DNA of 64,000 nucleotides from Ehretia macrophylla (taxonomy: Eukaryota; Streptophyta; Magnoliopsida; Boraginales; Ehretiaceae). Where the stretch lies: the NCBI GenBank assembly GCA_037974665.1, contig CM075769.1, positions 81,473,190 to 81,537,189 of the forward strand, read 5' to 3'. Below the pieces are notes generated by a model that made no database searches, was not told the DNA's origin, and saw only the letters and a program-made list of their open reading frames with translations. Positions 1-13,015 of this stretch are shown piece after piece; position 1 is the first letter of the stretch; the number at the start of each line of letters is the position of its first letter. The position numbers and the translations under genes were made by a program.

Positions 1-113
1 TCTACGTGAAGCAAAGTTGTCTTGCCCAATGTTCCGTGGGATCCAGTAATAGAGATTTGGTGGATATAGTATCTTGGCAACCCTAACCGAGGCAAAAAAA
101 AATTGAAAAATGA

Positions 114-232
114 GGGGTGCAACACGAGGACTTCCCTGGGGGTCACCCATCCTAGTACTACTCTCGCCCAAGCACGCTTAACTTCGGAGTTCTGATGGGA
201 TCCGTTGCATTAGTGCTGTTATGATCGCACCT
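114..232 (-). rRNA. 5S rRNA: 5S ribosomal RNA gene A1
   Basis: This 119-nt gene encodes the small RNA of the large ribosomal subunit and is transcribed by RNA polymerase III. The family's internal promoter is box A about nt 50-64, intermediate element 67-72 and box C 80-97. The ends were set by the first GGGTGCG-type and last GCACCCC-type bases, which pair to form helix I. Differences from the window consensus: G1A, C14A, C28A, T96A. Only T96A falls in box C. Helix I is weakened at its first pair by G1A. It is probably still expressible. Confidence 0.95.
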
Positions 233-789
233 GTCATGTTGAGGGCACAATTCCTTTATGTGTTAATTGTTCACAGTCCCAGCCTAGAGAGATGGCCTAT
301 TCAAAAGGCCCAATGGGTTAACGACAACCCATCCGCTTCAACAACGCAGAATCCTGACCAGACATGATATCGATACGTTGTAGGGCCCTCTGATGTCAGG
401 CGAGTCAGGTTGTCGTCCCTTTAACTGTTGACGACGTACGATCCGGGACGGAAAAACAGAGTAAAAGAAGAAAAGTAGCCTAAAACTGATGAAAATGTTC
501 GATTTTGGGCTCCAAAAATGGGCAGAGCCAGCAAGCTGGCTGCCCCCGTCGAAGAGCACTCAGAGAGCTTTGCAACGGTATGCTGTGCACCGCGTAACTC
601 CTTACGGATCAAAAGTTATAGGCACCGGAGCGACGGAGACCTAGCCACAAACCCTACTCCCTCGGCTTGCGGGCCCAGCCACTACGTGAAGCGAAGTTGC
701 CTTGCCCAATGTTTCGTAGGATTCAGTAATAGAGATTTGGTGGATAAAGTATCTTGGCAACCGTAACCAGGGCAAAAAAAATTGAAAAT

Positions 790-908
790 GGGGTGCAACA
801 CGAGGACTTCCCAAGGGGTCACCCATCCTAGTACTACTCTTGCCCAAGTACCCTTAACTTCGGAGTTCTGATGGGATACGGTGCATTAGTGCTGGTATGA
901 TCGCACCC
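790..908 (-). rRNA. 5S rRNA: 5S ribosomal RNA gene A2
   Basis: Full length, 119 nt. Changes: G31T, C57G, G60A, G68A, C95T. Two lie in box A and one in the intermediate element, so this copy has a more altered internal promoter than its neighbours. Confidence 0.95.
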
Positions 909-1466
909 GTCATGTTGATGGAACAGTTCCTTTATGTGTTAACGGTTCACAGTCGTAGCCTAGAGAGATGGCCCATTCAAAAGGCCCAATGGGCTTAACG
1001 ACAACCCATCCGCTTCCACAACGCAGTATCCTCACCAGACGTGATATCGACACGTTGTAGCGCCCTGTGCTGTCCCGCGAGTCAGGTTGTTGTCCTTTTA
1101 ACGGCTCACGACGTATGATTCTGTACGGAAAAATAGAGCAAAAGAAGAAAAGTAGCCTAAAACTGATGAAAACGTTCAATTTTGGGCTCAAAAAATGGGC
1201 ATAGCGAGCAAGCTGGCTGCCCCCGTCGTAGAGCTCTCAGAGAGCTTTGCAACGGTATGCTGTGCGCAGCGTTACTCCTTACGAATCAAAAGTTACGGGC
1301 ACCGGAGCGACGGAGACCTAGTCACAAAGCCTGCGCCCTCGGTTTGCCGGCCCAGGCTCTACGTGAAGCAAAGTTGTCTTGCCCAATGTTCCGTGGGATC
1401 CAGTAATAGAGATTTGGTGGATATAGTATTTTGGCAACCCTAACCAAGGCAAAAAAAATTGAAAAG

Positions 1467-1584
1467 GGGGTGCAACACGAGGACTTCCCAGGGGGTCACC
1501 CATCCTAGTACTACTCTCGCCCAAGCACGCTTAAATTCGGAGTTCTTATGGGATCTGGTGCATTAGTGCTGGTATGATCGCACC
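1467..1584 (-). rRNA. 5S rRNA: 5S ribosomal RNA gene A3
   Basis: 118 nt: one of the three leading G residues is missing. Other changes: G30A, C39A, G51T. The T-run follows normally and box C matches consensus. Confidence 0.94.
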
Positions 1585-2142
1585 GTCATGTTGAGGGCAC
1601 AATTCCTTTATGTGTTAATGGTTCACAGTCCCAGCCTAGAGAGATGGCCTATTCAAAAGGCCCAATGGGCTTAATGACAACCCATACGCTTCAACAACGC
1701 AAAATCCTGACCAGACATGATATCGATACGTTGTAGGGCCCTCTGATGTCCGACGAGTCAGGTTGTCGTCCTTTTAACAGTTCACGACTTACGATCCGGG
1801 ACGGAAAAACAGAGTTAAAGATGAAAAGTAGCCTAAAACTGATGAAAACGTTCGATTTTGGGCTCCAAAAATGGGCACAGCGAGCAAGCTGGCTGCCCCC
1901 GTCGAAGACCACTCAGAGAGCTTTGCAACGGTATGTTGTGCGCCACGTAACTCCTTACGGATCAAGAGTTATGGGCACCGGAGCGACGGAGACCTAGCCA
2001 CAAACCCTACTCCCTCGGTTTGCGGGCCCAGCCTCTACGTGAAGCGAAGTTGTCTTGCCCAATGTTTCGTGGGATTCAGTAATAGAGATTTGGTGGATAA
2101 AGTATCTTGGCAACCGTAACCAGGGCAAAAAAAATTGAAAAT

Positions 2143-2261
2143 GGGGTGCAACACGAGGACTTCCCAAGGGGTCACCCATCCTAGTACTACTCTCGCCCAA
2201 GCACTCTTAACTTCAGAATTCTGATGGGATCCGATGCATTAGTGCTGCTATGATCGCACCC
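2143..2261 (-). rRNA. 5S rRNA: 5S ribosomal RNA gene A4
   Basis: Full length. Changes: C14G, C28T, C44T, C47T, C57A, C95T. Three of the six are C to T, the pattern expected of methylated plant DNA. Confidence 0.95.
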
Positions 2262-2819
2262 GTCATGTTGAGGGCACAATTCCTTTATGTGTTAACAGTT
2301 CGCAGTCCCAACCTAGAGAGATGGCCCATTCAAAAGGCCCAATGGGCTTAACGCCAACCCATCCGCTTTGACAACACAGCATCCTCGCAAGACATAATAT
2401 CGACACGTTGTAGGGCCCTCTACTATCCCACAAGTCAGGTTGTCGTCCTTTTAACAGTTCATGACGTACGATCTGGGACGAAAAAACAGAGCAAAGGAAG
2501 AAAAGTGGCCTGAAACTGATGAAAATGTTCAATTTTGGGCTCCAAAAACTGGCATAGCAAGCAAGCTAGCTGCCCCCGTCGTAGAGCTCTCAGAGAGCTT
2601 TGCAACGGTATGTTGTGCGCCGCGTAAATCCTTACGGATCAAAAGTTACGAGCACCAGAACGACGGAGACCTAGTCACAAGCCCTACGGCCTCAGTTTGC
2701 GGGCCCAGCCTCCACATGGAGCGAAGTTGTCTTGCCCAATGTTCCATGGGATTCAGTAATAGAGATTTGGTGGATAAAGTATCTTGGCAACCCTAACCAG
2801 GGCAAAAAAAATTGAAAAG

Positions 2820-2938
2820 GGGGTACAACACGAGGACTTCCCAGGGGGTCACCCATCCTAGTACTACTCTCGCCCAAGCACACTTAACTTCGGAGTTCTG
2901 ATGGGATCCGGTGCATTAGTGCTGGTATGATCGCACCC
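2820..2938 (-). rRNA. 5S rRNA: 5S ribosomal RNA gene A5
   Basis: Full length and among the copies closest to consensus: only C57T and C114T. A good candidate for a functional gene. Confidence 0.96.
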
Positions 2939-3495
2939 GTCATGTTGAAGAACAATTCCTTTATGTGTTAAAGGTTCACAGTCCCAGTCTTGAGAGATGG
3001 CGTATTAAAAAGGCCCAATGGGCTTAACGACAACCCATCCGCTTCAACAACGCAGCATCCTCGGAAGACATGATATCGACACGTTGTAGGGCCCTCTAAT
3101 GTCCCGCGAGTCAGGTTGTCGTCCTTTTAACAGTTCTTGACGTACGATCCAGGACGGAATAACAGAGGAAAAGAAGAAAAGTGAGCTGAAATTGATGAAA
3201 ATGTTCGATTTTGGACTCCAAAAATGGGCACAGCGAGCAAGCTGGCTGCCCCCGTCGTAGAGCTCTCAGAGAGCTTTGCAACAGTATGTTGTGCGCCGCG
3301 TAACTCCATACGGATCAAAAGTTATGGGCACCGGAGCGACGGTGACCTGGTCACAAACCCTAAGCCCTCGGTTTGCTGGCCCAGGCTCTACGTTAAGCGA
3401 AGTTGCCTTGCCCAATGTTTTGTGGGATTCAGTAATAGAGATTTGGTGGATAAAGTATCTTGGCAACCTTAACCTGGGCAAAAAAAACTGAAAAA

Positions 3496-3616
3496 GGGGC
3501 ATGCAACACGAGGACTTCCCAAGGGGTCACCCATCCTAGTACTACTCTCGCCCAAGCACATTTAACTTCGGAGTTCTGATGGGATCCGGTGCATTAGTGC
3601 TGGTATGATTGTACCC
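3496..3616 (-). rRNA. 5S rRNA: 5S ribosomal RNA gene A6 (2-nt insertion)
   Basis: 121 nt because of two extra bases near the 3' end (GCATGCCCC in place of GCACCCC). Other changes: G5A, G7A, G56A, C57T, C95T. Both strands of helix I are altered, so the RNA may not fold normally. Confidence 0.93.
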
Positions 3617-4174
3617 GTCATGTTGAAGGAACAATTCCTATATGTGTTAACGGTTCACAGTGCCAGCCTAGAGAGTTGGCCCATTCAAAAGGCACAATGG
3701 GCTTAACGACAACCCATTTGCTTCAATAACGCAGCATCCACGGAAGACGTGATATCGACACGTTGTAGGGCCCTCTAATGTCCCGCGAGTCAGGTTGTCG
3801 TCCTTTTAACAGTTCACGACGTACGATCCGGGATGGAAAAACAGAGCAAATGAAGAAAAGTGGCCTGAAACTGATGAAAACGTTCAATTTTCAGCTCCAA
3901 AAAGGGGCACAGCGAGCAACCTGGCTACCCCCGTCGTAGAGCTCTCAGAGAGCTTTGCAACGGTATGCTGTGCGCAGTGTAACACCTTACGGATCAAAAG
4001 TTACGGGCACCGGAGCGACGGAGACCTAGTCACAAACCATACGCCCTCGGTTTGCGAGCCCAACCTCTACGTGAAACGAAGTTTTCTTGTCCAATGTTCC
4101 GTGGTATTCGATAATAGAAATGTGGTGGATAAATTATCTTGGCAGCCCGAACCGGGGCAAAAAAAATTGAAAAG

Positions 4175-4293
4175 GGGGTGCAACACGAGGACTTCCTAGG
4201 GGGTCACTCATCCTACTACTACTCTCGCCCAAGCACACTTAACTTCGGAGTTCTGATGGGATCCGGTGCATTAGTGCTGGTATGATCGCACCC
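4175..4293 (-). rRNA. 5S rRNA: 5S ribosomal RNA gene A7
   Basis: Full length. Changes: C57T, C78G, G86A, G97A; G86A and G97A lie in box C. The spacer to the right is shortened by about 30 bp near 4380. Confidence 0.95.
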
Positions 4294-4821
4294 GACATAT
4301 TGAGGACACAATTCCTATATGTGTTAACGGTTCACAGTCTCAACCTAGTGAGATGGCCCATTCAAAAGGCCCAATGGGCTTAACACCTCGCAAGACGTGA
4401 TTTCAACACGTTGTAGGGCCCTCTGATGTCCCACAAGTCAGGTTGTCGTCCTTTTAACAGTTCAGGTCGTACGATCCGGGAAGAAAAAATAGAGCAAAAG
4501 AAGAAAATTGGCCTGAAACTAACGAAAACGTTCGAATTTGGGCTCCAAAATGGGCACAACAAGCAAGCTGGCTGCCCTCGTTGTTGAGGTCTCAGAGAGC
4601 TTTGCAACGGTATGCTGTGCTCTGCGTAACTCCTTACGGATCAAAAGTTATGGGCACCAGAGCGACGGAGACCTGGTCATAAACCCTACACCCTCGATTT
4701 TCGGGCCCAGCCTCTACGTGAAGCGAAGTTGTCTTGCCCATTATTCCGTGGGATTCAGTAATTGAGATTTGGTGGATAAAGTATCTTGGCAACCCTAACC
4801 AGGGCAAAAAAAATTGAAAAG

Positions 4822-4940
4822 GGTGTGCAACACGAGGACTTCCCAAGGGGTCACCCATCCTAGTACAACTCTCGCCCAAGCACGCTTAACTTCGGAGTTC
4901 TGATGGGATCCAGTGCATTAGTGCTGGTATGATCGCACCC
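4822..4940 (-). rRNA. 5S rRNA: 5S ribosomal RNA gene A8
   Basis: Full length. Changes: C29T, A74T, C95T, C117A. It lies 647 bp from A7 because the spacer between them has lost about 30 bp. Confidence 0.95.
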
Positions 4941-5497
4941 GTCAAGTTGAGGGCACAATTCCTATATGTGTTAACGGTTCACAGTCCCAGCCTAGAGAGA
5001 TGGCCAATTCAAAAGGCCCAATGGGCTTAATGACAACCCATCCTCTTCAACAACGCAGCATCGTCGCAAGACGTTATATCGACATGTTGTAGGGCCCTCT
5101 GATATCCAGCGAGTTAGGTTGTCGTCCTTTTAACAGTTCACAATGTATGATACGGGACGAAAAAACAGAGCAAAAGAAGAAAAGTGGCCTGAAACTGATG
5201 AAAACGTTCAATTTTGAGCTCCAAAAATGGGCACAATGAGCAAGCTGGCTTCCCCTGTAGTAGAGCTCTCAAATAGCTTTGCAAAGGTATGCTGTTCGCC
5301 GAGTAACACTTTACGGATCAAAAGTTCTGGGCACCGGAGGACGGAGACCTGGTCACAAACCCTGCGCCCTCGGTTTGCGGGCCCAGCCTCTACGTGAAGC
5401 GAAGTTGTCTTGCCCAATGTTCCATGGGATTCAGTAATAGAGATTTGGTGGATAAAGTTTTTTGGCAATGCAAACCCGGGCAAAAAAATTTGAAAAA

Positions 5498-5616
5498 CGG
5501 GTGCAACATGAGGACTTCCCAGGGGGTCACCCATCCAAGTATTACTCTCGCCTAAGCACGCTTAACTTCGGAGTTCTGATGGGATCCGGTGCATCAGTGA
5601 TGGTATGATCGCACCC
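5498..5616 (-). rRNA. 5S rRNA: 5S ribosomal RNA gene A9
   Basis: Full length but diverged: G17T, A22G, G64A, G75A, A80T, G108A, C119G. Changes touch box A and the first base of box C. Confidence 0.94.
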
Positions 5617-6174
5617 GTCATGTTGAGAGCACAATTGCTTTATGTGTTAACTGTTCACAGTCCCAGCCTAGAGAGATGGCCCATTCAAAAGGCCCAATGG
5701 GCTTAACGACAACCCATCCGCTTCAACAATGTAGCAGGCTTGCAAGACGTGATATCGACACATTGTAGGGCCCTCTGATGTCCCGCGAGTCAGGTTGTCG
5801 TCCTTTTATCAGTTCACGACATACGATCCGGGACGAAAAAACAGAGCAAAATACGAAAAGTGGTCTCAAACTAATGAAAACATTCAATTTTGGGCTGCAA
5901 AAACTGGCACAACGAGCATGCTAGCTGCCCCCGTCGTAGATCTCTCAGAGAGCAATGCAACGGTATGCTGTGCGCCTCGTAACTCCTTACGGATCAAAAC
6001 TTATGGGCACCGGAGCGATGGAGACCTGGTCACAAACCCGACGCCCTCGGTTTGCCGGCCTAGCCTCTAGGTGAAACGAAGTTGTCTTGCCCAATGTTCC
6101 ATGGGATTCAGCAATAGAGATTTGGTGGATAAAGTATCTTGGCAACCCTAACTAGGGCAAAAAAAATTGAAAAA

Positions 6175-6293
6175 GGGGTGCAACACGAGGACTTCCCAAG
6201 GGTTCACCCATCCTAGTACTACTTTCGCCCAAGCACGCTTAACTTCGGAGATCTGATGGGATCCGGTTCATTAGTGCTGGTATGTTCGCACCA
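6175..6293 (-). rRNA. 5S rRNA: 5S ribosomal RNA gene A10
   Basis: Full length, diverged: G1T, T9A, C26A, A43T, G70A, C91A, C95T. The intermediate element (G70A) and box C (C91A, C95T) are hit. Confidence 0.94.
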
Positions 6294-6851
6294 GTCATGT
6301 TGAGGGCACAATTCCTATATGTGTTAACAGTTCACAGTCCCAGCCTAGATAGATTGCCGATTCAAAAAGCCCAATGGGCTTAGCGACAACCCATCCGCTT
6401 CAACAACGCATCATCCTCGCAATACGTGATATCGACAAGTTGTAGGGCCCTTTGATGTCCCGCGATTCAGGTTGTCGTCCTTTTAACAGTTCACGACGTA
6501 CGATCCGGGACGGAAAAACAGAGAAAAATAAGAAAAGTGGCTGGAAACTGACGAAAACGTTCAATTTTGGGCTCCAAAAAGGGTCACAGCGAGCATGCAA
6601 GCTTCCCTCGTCGTAGGGCTCTCAGAGAGCTTTGCAACGGTATGTTGTGCGCCACGTAATTCCATACAGATCAAAAGTTATGGGCACCAGAGCGACGGAG
6701 ACCTGGTCACAAACCCTATGCCCTCGGTTTACGGGCCCAGCCTCTACGTGAAACGAAGTTGTCTTGCCTAATGTTTCGTGGGATTCAGTAATATAAATTT
6801 GGTGGATAAAGTATCTTGGCGACCCTAACCAGGGCAAAAAAAATTGAAAAG

Positions 6852-6970
6852 GGGGTGCAACACGAGGACCTCCCAAGGGGTCACCTATCCTAGTACTACT
6901 CTCGCCCAAGCACGCTTAACTTCGGAGTTTTGATGGGATCCCGTGCATTAATGCCGGTATGATCGCACCC
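6852..6970 (-). rRNA. 5S rRNA: 5S ribosomal RNA gene A11
   Basis: Full length. Changes: A16G, C20T, C29G, G41A, G85A, C95T, A101G. Confidence 0.94.
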
Positions 6971-7526
6971 GTCATGTTGAGGGCACAATTCCAATATGTG
7001 TTAACGGTTCACCGTCCCAGCCTAGAGAGATGGCCCATTCAAAAGGCCCAATGGGTTTAACGACAACCCATCCACTACAACAACGCAGCATCCTCGCAAG
7101 ACGTTATATCGACACATTCTAGGGCCCTCTGATGTCCCACGAGTGAGGTTGTCGTCCTTTTAATTGTTCACAACGTATGATCTGGGACAGAAAAACAGAG
7201 CAAAAGAAGAAAAGTGGCCTGAAATTGATGAAAACATTCGATTTTGCTCTCCAAAAATGGGCACAACGAGCAAGCTAGCTGCACTCGTCGTAGAGCGCTC
7301 AGAGAGCTTTGCAACGGTATGCTGTGCGCCGCGTAACTCCTTACGGATCAAAAGTTATGGGCACCAGAGCGACGGAGACCTGGTCACAAACCCTACGCCC
7401 TCGGTTTGTAGGCCAGCCTCTGCGTGAAGTGAAGTTGTCTGGCCCAATGTTCCGTGGGATTCAGAAATAGAGATTTGGTGGATAAAGTATCTTGGCAACC
7501 CTAACCAGGGCAAAAAAATTGAAAAT

Positions 7527-7645
7527 GGGGTGCAACACGAGGACTTCCCAAGGGGCCACCCATCCTAGTACTAATCTAGCCCAACCACGCTTAACTTCGG
7601 AGTTCTGATGGGATCCGGTGCATTAGTGCTGGTATGATCGCACCC
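7527..7645 (-). rRNA. 5S rRNA: 5S ribosomal RNA gene A12
   Basis: Full length. Changes: C61G, G68T, G72T, A90G, C95T. Two of five lie in the intermediate element, an unusual concentration. Confidence 0.94.
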
Positions 7646-8203
7646 GTCAAGTTGAGGGCACAATTCCTATATGTGTTAACGGTTCACAGTCCCAGCCTAG
7701 AGAGATGGCCCATTCAAAAGGCCCAATGGGCTTAATGACAACCCATCCGCTTCCACAACGCAGCATCCTCGCAAGACATTATATCGACATTTTGTAGGGC
7801 CCTCTGGTGTCCCGCGAGTCAGGTTGTCATCCTTTTAACAGTTCACAACGTATGATCCGGGACGGAAAAACAGAGCGAAAGAAGAAAAGTGGCCTGAAAT
7901 TGATGAAAACGTTCGATTTTGGGCTCAAAAATGGGCACAACGAGCAAGCTGGCTACCCCCATCGTAGAGCTCTCAGCGAGCTTTGCAACGGTATATTGTG
8001 CGTCGTGTAACTCCTTACGCATCAAAAGTTATGAGCACCAGAGCAACGGAGACCTGGTCACAAACCATACGCCCTCGGTTTTCAGGCCCAGCCTCTACGT
8101 GAAGCGAAGTTGTCTTGCCCAATATTCCATGGGATTCAATAATAGAGATTTGGTGGATAAAATATCTTGGCAACCCTAACCAGGGCAAAATAAATTTGAA
8201 AAG

Positions 8204-8322
8204 GGGGTGCAATACGAGGACTTCCCACGGGGTCACCCATCCTAGTACTATTCTCGCCCAAACACGCTTAACTTCGGAGTTCTGATGGGATCCGGTGCAT
8301 TAGTGCTGGTATGATCGCACCC
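8204..8322 (-). rRNA. 5S rRNA: 5S ribosomal RNA gene A13
   Basis: Full length. Changes: C61T, G72A, C95G, G110A. It shares C95G with A16, A17 and A22. Confidence 0.95.
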
Positions 8323-8881
8323 GTCATGTTGAGGGCACAATTCTTTTATGTGTTAACTGTTCACAGTCCCAGCCTACAGAGATGGCCCATTCAAAAGGCC
8401 CAATGGGCTTAACGACATCCCATCCGCTTCAACAACACTGCATGCTTGCAAGACGTGATATCGACACGTTGTAGGGCCGTCTGATGTCCCGCGAGTCAGG
8501 TTGTCGTCCTTTTAACAATTCACGACGTACGATCCGGGACGGAAAAATAGAGCAAAGGAAGAAAAATTGTCTGAAACTGATGAAAATGTTGGATTTTCGG
8601 CTCCAAAATATGGGCACAGTGAGCATCCTTGCTGCTCCCGTTGTAGAGCTCTCAGAGAGCTTTGCAACGGTATGCTGTGCTCCGCGTAACTCCTTACGGA
8701 TCAAAAGTTATGGGCACCGGAGCGACGGAGACCTGGTCATAAACCCTACGCCCTCGGTTTACGGGCACAGCCTCTACGTGAAACGAATTTGTCTTGCCCA
8801 ATGTTCGGTGGGATTCAGTAATAGAGATTTGGTGGATAAAGTATCTTGGCAACCCTAACTAGGGCAAAAAAAATTGAAAAG

Positions 8882-9000
8882 GCGGTGCAACACGAGGACT
8901 TCCCAAGGGGTCACCCATCCTAGTACTACTCTCGCCCAAGTAAGCTTAACTTCGGAGTTCTGATGGGATCCGGTGCATTAGGGCTGGTATGATCGCACCC
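8882..9000 (-). rRNA. 5S rRNA: 5S ribosomal RNA gene A14
   Basis: Full length. Changes: A19C, G58T, G60A, C95T, C118G. Box A carries two changes. Confidence 0.95.
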
Positions 9001-9557
9001 GTCATGTTGAGGGAACGATTCATATATGTGTTAACAGTTCACAATCCCAGCCTAGAGAGACGGCCCATTCAAAAAGCCCAATGGGCTTAACGACAATCCA
9101 TCATCTTCAACAACGCAGCATCCTCGCAAGACGTGATATCGACACGTTGTAGGGCCCTCTGATGTCCCGCGAGTCAGGTTGTCATCCTTTTAACAGTTCA
9201 CGACGTACGATCCGGGATGGAAAAACATAGCAAAAGAAGAGAAGTGGCTTGAAACTGATGAAAGTGTTCGATTTTTGGCTCCAAAAATGGTCCCAGCGAG
9301 CATGCTCATGCCCCCGTCGTAGAGCTCTCAGAGAGCTTTGCAACGGTATGCTGTGCGCCGCGTAACTCCTTACGGATCAAAAGTTATAGGCACCGAAGCG
9401 ATGGAGACCTGGTCACAAACCCTACGCCCTAGGTTTGCGGGCCTAACCTCTACGTGAAACGAAGTTGTCTTGCCCAATGTTCCGTGGGATTTAATAATAG
9501 AGATTTGGTGGATAAAGTATCTTGGCAACCCTAACCAGGGCAAAAAAAATTGAAAAG

Positions 9558-9676
9558 GGGGTGCAACACGAGGACTTCCCAGGGGGTCACCCATCCTAGT
9601 ACTACTCTCGCCCAAGCACGCTTAACTTCAGAGTTCTGATGGGATCCGATGCATTAGTGCTGGTATGATCACACCC
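9558..9676 (-). rRNA. 5S rRNA: 5S ribosomal RNA gene A15
   Basis: Full length, close to consensus: C6T, C28T, C47T, all C to T. The internal promoter is unchanged. Confidence 0.96.
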
Positions 9677-10234
9677 GTCATGTTGAGGGCACAATTCCTT
9701 TATGTGTTAACGGTTCACAGTCCCAGCCTAGAGAGATGGCCCATTCAAAAGGCCCAATGGGCTTAACGACAACCCATGAGCTTCAACAACGCAGCATGCT
9801 TGCAAGACGTTATATCAAGACGTTGTAGGGCCCTCTGATGTCCCGCGACTAAGGTTGTCGTCATTTGAACAGTTCACGACATACGATCCGGGATGGAACA
9901 ATAGAGCAAAAGAAGAAAAGTGGCCTCTAACTAATGAAAGCATTCGATTTTGGGCTCCAAAAATGGGTGCAACGGGCATGCTCGCTGCCCCCGTCGTAGA
10001 GCTCTCAGAGAGTTGTGCAACGGTATGCTGTGCGCCGCGTAACTCCTTACGGATCAAAAGTTATGGGCACCGGAGTGACGGAGACCTGGTCAGAAACCCT
10101 ACGCCCTCGGTTTGCTGGCCCAGCCTCCACGTGAAATGAAGTTGTCTTGCCCAATGTTCCGTGGGATTCAGTAATAGGGATTTGGTGGATAAAGTATCTT
10201 GGCAACCCTAACTAGGGCAAAAGAAATTGAAAAC

Positions 10235-10353
10235 GGGGTGCAACACGAGGACTTTCCACGGGGTCACCCATCCTAGTACTACACTCGCCCAAGCACGCTT
10301 AACTTCGGTGTTCTGATAGGATCCGGTGCATTAATACTGGTATGATCGCACCC
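10235..10353 (-). rRNA. 5S rRNA: 5S ribosomal RNA gene A16
   Basis: Full length. Changes: C18T, C20T, C36T, T45A, A71T, C95G, G99A. T45A with C95G links it to A17 and A22. The spacer to the right is about 35 bp short near 10500. Confidence 0.94.
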
Positions 10354-10876
10354 GTCTTGTTGAGTGCACAATTGATATGTGTGTTAACGGTTCACAGTCC
10401 CAACCTAGAGAGATGGCCCATTCAAAAAGCCCAATGGGCTTAACGACAACCCATCCGCTTCAACAACGCAGCATGCTTGCAAGACGTGATATCGACACGT
10501 TCGTCCTTTTAACAGTTACGACGTACGATCCGGGATGGAAAAACAGAGCAAAAGAAGAAAAGTGGCCTGAAACTAATGAAAGCGTTCAATTTTGGGCTCC
10601 AAAAATGGGTGCAACGAGCACACTTGCTGCCCCCGTCGTAGAGCTCTCAGAGAGCTTTGCAACGGTATGTTGTGCGACGCGTAACTCCTTACGGATCAAA
10701 AGTTATGGGCACCGGAGTGACGGAGACCTGGTCACAAACCCTACGCCCTCGGTTTGCTGGCCCAGCCTCTACGTGAAATGAAGTTGTGTTGCCCAATGTT
10801 CTGTGGGATTCAGTAATAGAGATTTGGTGGATAAAGTATCTTGGCAACCCTAACTAGGGCAAAAAAAATTGAAAAA

Positions 10877-10995
10877 GGGGTGCAATACGAGGACTTCCCA
10901 CGGGGTCACCCATCCTAGTACTACTCTCGCCCAAGCACGCTTAACTTCGGTGTTCTGATGGGATCCGGTGCATTAGCGCTGGTATGATCGCACCC
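10877..10995 (-). rRNA. 5S rRNA: 5S ribosomal RNA gene A17
   Basis: Full length. Changes: A19G, T45A, C95G, G110A. It lies 642 bp from A16, and A18 follows at 666 bp; both spacings reflect small spacer deletions. Confidence 0.95.
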
Positions 10996-11542
10996 GTCTT
11001 GTTGAGTGCACAATTGATATATGTGTTAACGTTTCACAGTCCCAGCCTAGAGAGATTTCCCATTCAAAAAGCCCAATGGGCTTAACGACAACCCATCCAC
11101 TTCAACAACGTAGCATGCTTGCAAGACGTGATATCGACAAGTTGTGGGGCACTCTGATATCCCGCGAGTCAGGTTGTCGTCCTTTTAACAGTTCGCGACG
11201 TACGATCCGGGATGGAAAAACATAGCAAAAGAAGAAAAGTGGCCTGAAACTAATGAAAGCATTCGATTTTGGGCTCCAAAAATGGGCGCAGCGAGCATGC
11301 TCGCTGCCCCCGTCGTAGAGCTTTGCAACGGTATGCTGTGTGCCACGTAACTCCTTACAGATCAAAAGTTGTGGGCACCGGAGCGACGGAGACCTGGTCA
11401 CAAACCCTACGCCCTAGGTTTGCAGGCCCAACCTCTACGTGAAACGAAGTTGTCTTGCCCAATGTTCTGTGGGATTTAATAATAGAGGTTTGGTGGATAA
11501 AATATATGGGCAACCCTAACCAGGGCAAAAAAAATTGAAAAC

Positions 11543-11661
11543 GGGGTGCAACATGAGGACTTCCCATGGGGTCACCCATCCTAGAACTACTCTCGCCCAA
11601 GCATGCTTAACTTCGGAGTTCTGATGGGATCCGGTGCATTAGTGCTGGTATGATCGCTCCC
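11543..11661 (-). rRNA. 5S rRNA: 5S ribosomal RNA gene A18
   Basis: Full length. Changes: T4A, G58A, A77T, C95A, G108A. Confidence 0.95.
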
Positions 11662-12219
11662 ATCATGTTGAGGGCACAATTCCTTTATGTGTTAAGGGTT
11701 CACAGTCCCAGCCTAGAGAGATGGCCAATTCAAAAGACCCAATGGGCTTAACGACAACCCATCCGCTTCAACAACGCAGCATCCTCGTAAGACGTTATAT
11801 CGACACGTTGTAGGGCCCTCTGATGTCATACGAGTCAGGTTGTCGTCCTTTTAACAGTTCACAACGTATGATCCTGGACGGAAAAACAGAGCAAAAGAAG
11901 AAAAGCAGCCTGAAATTGATGAAAACGTTTGATTTTGGGCTCTAAAAACGGGCGCAGCGAGAATGTTCGCTGCCCCCGCCGTAGAGCTCTCAGAGAGCTT
12001 TGCAACGGTATGCTGTGCGCCGCGTAACTCCTTACGGATCAAAAGTTATGGGCACCGGAGCGACGGAGAGCTGGTCACAAACCCTACGCCCTCGGTTTGC
12101 GGGCCCAACCTCTACGTGAAACGAAGTTGTCTTGCCCAACGTTCCGTGGGACTTAGTAATAGAGATTTGGTGGATAAAGTATCTTGGCAACCCTAACTAG
12201 GGCAAAAAAAATTGAAAAG

Positions 12220-12338
12220 GGGGTGCAACACGAGGACTTCCCAGAGGGTCACCCATCCTAGTACTACTCTCGCCCAAGCACGCTTAACTTCGGAGTTCTG
12301 ATAGGATCTGGTGCATTAGTGTTGGTATGATCGCACCC
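12220..12338 (-). rRNA. 5S rRNA: 5S ribosomal RNA gene A19
   Basis: Full length. Changes: G17A, G30A, C36T, C94T. Box A and the intermediate element are intact. Confidence 0.95.
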
Positions 12339-12896
12339 GTCATGTTGAGGGCACAATTCCTATATGTGTTAACGGTTCACAGTCCCAGCCTAGAGAGATG
12401 GCCCATTGAAAAGGCCCAATGCGCTTAACGACAACCCATCCGCTTCAACAACACAGCATCCTCGCAAGACGTTATATCGACACATTGTAGGGCCCTCTGA
12501 TGTCCCGCGAGTCAGGTTGTTGTCCTTTTAACAGTTCACAACGTATGATCCGGGACAGAAAAATAGAGCAAAAGATGAAAAGTGGCCTGAAACAGATGAA
12601 AACATTCGATTTTGGGCTACAAAAACAGGCACAGCGAGCAAGCTGGCTGCCACCGTCGTAGAGCTCTCAGAGAGCTTTGCAACGGTATGCTGTTCGCCGC
12701 GTAACTCCTTACGGATCAAAAGTTATGGGCACCGGAGCGACGGAGACCTGGTCAAAAACCCTACGCCCTCGATTTGCTGGCCCAGCCTCTACGTGAAATG
12801 AAGTTGTCTTGCCCATTGTTCCGTGGGATTCAGAAATAGAGGTTTTGTGGATAAAGTATCTTGGCAACCCTAACCAGGGCAAAAAAAATTGAAAAG

Positions 12897-13015
12897 GGGG
12901 TGCAACACGAGGACTTCCCAGGGGGGCACACATCCTAGTACTACTCTTGCCCAAGCACGCTTAACTTCGGAGTTCTGATGGGATCTGGTGCATTAGTTCT
13001 GGTATGATCGCACCC
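12897..13015 (-). rRNA. 5S rRNA: 5S ribosomal RNA gene A20
   Basis: Full length. Changes: C18A, G30A, G68A, G86T, A90C. Box C is altered at two positions of GGGTGACC. Confidence 0.95.
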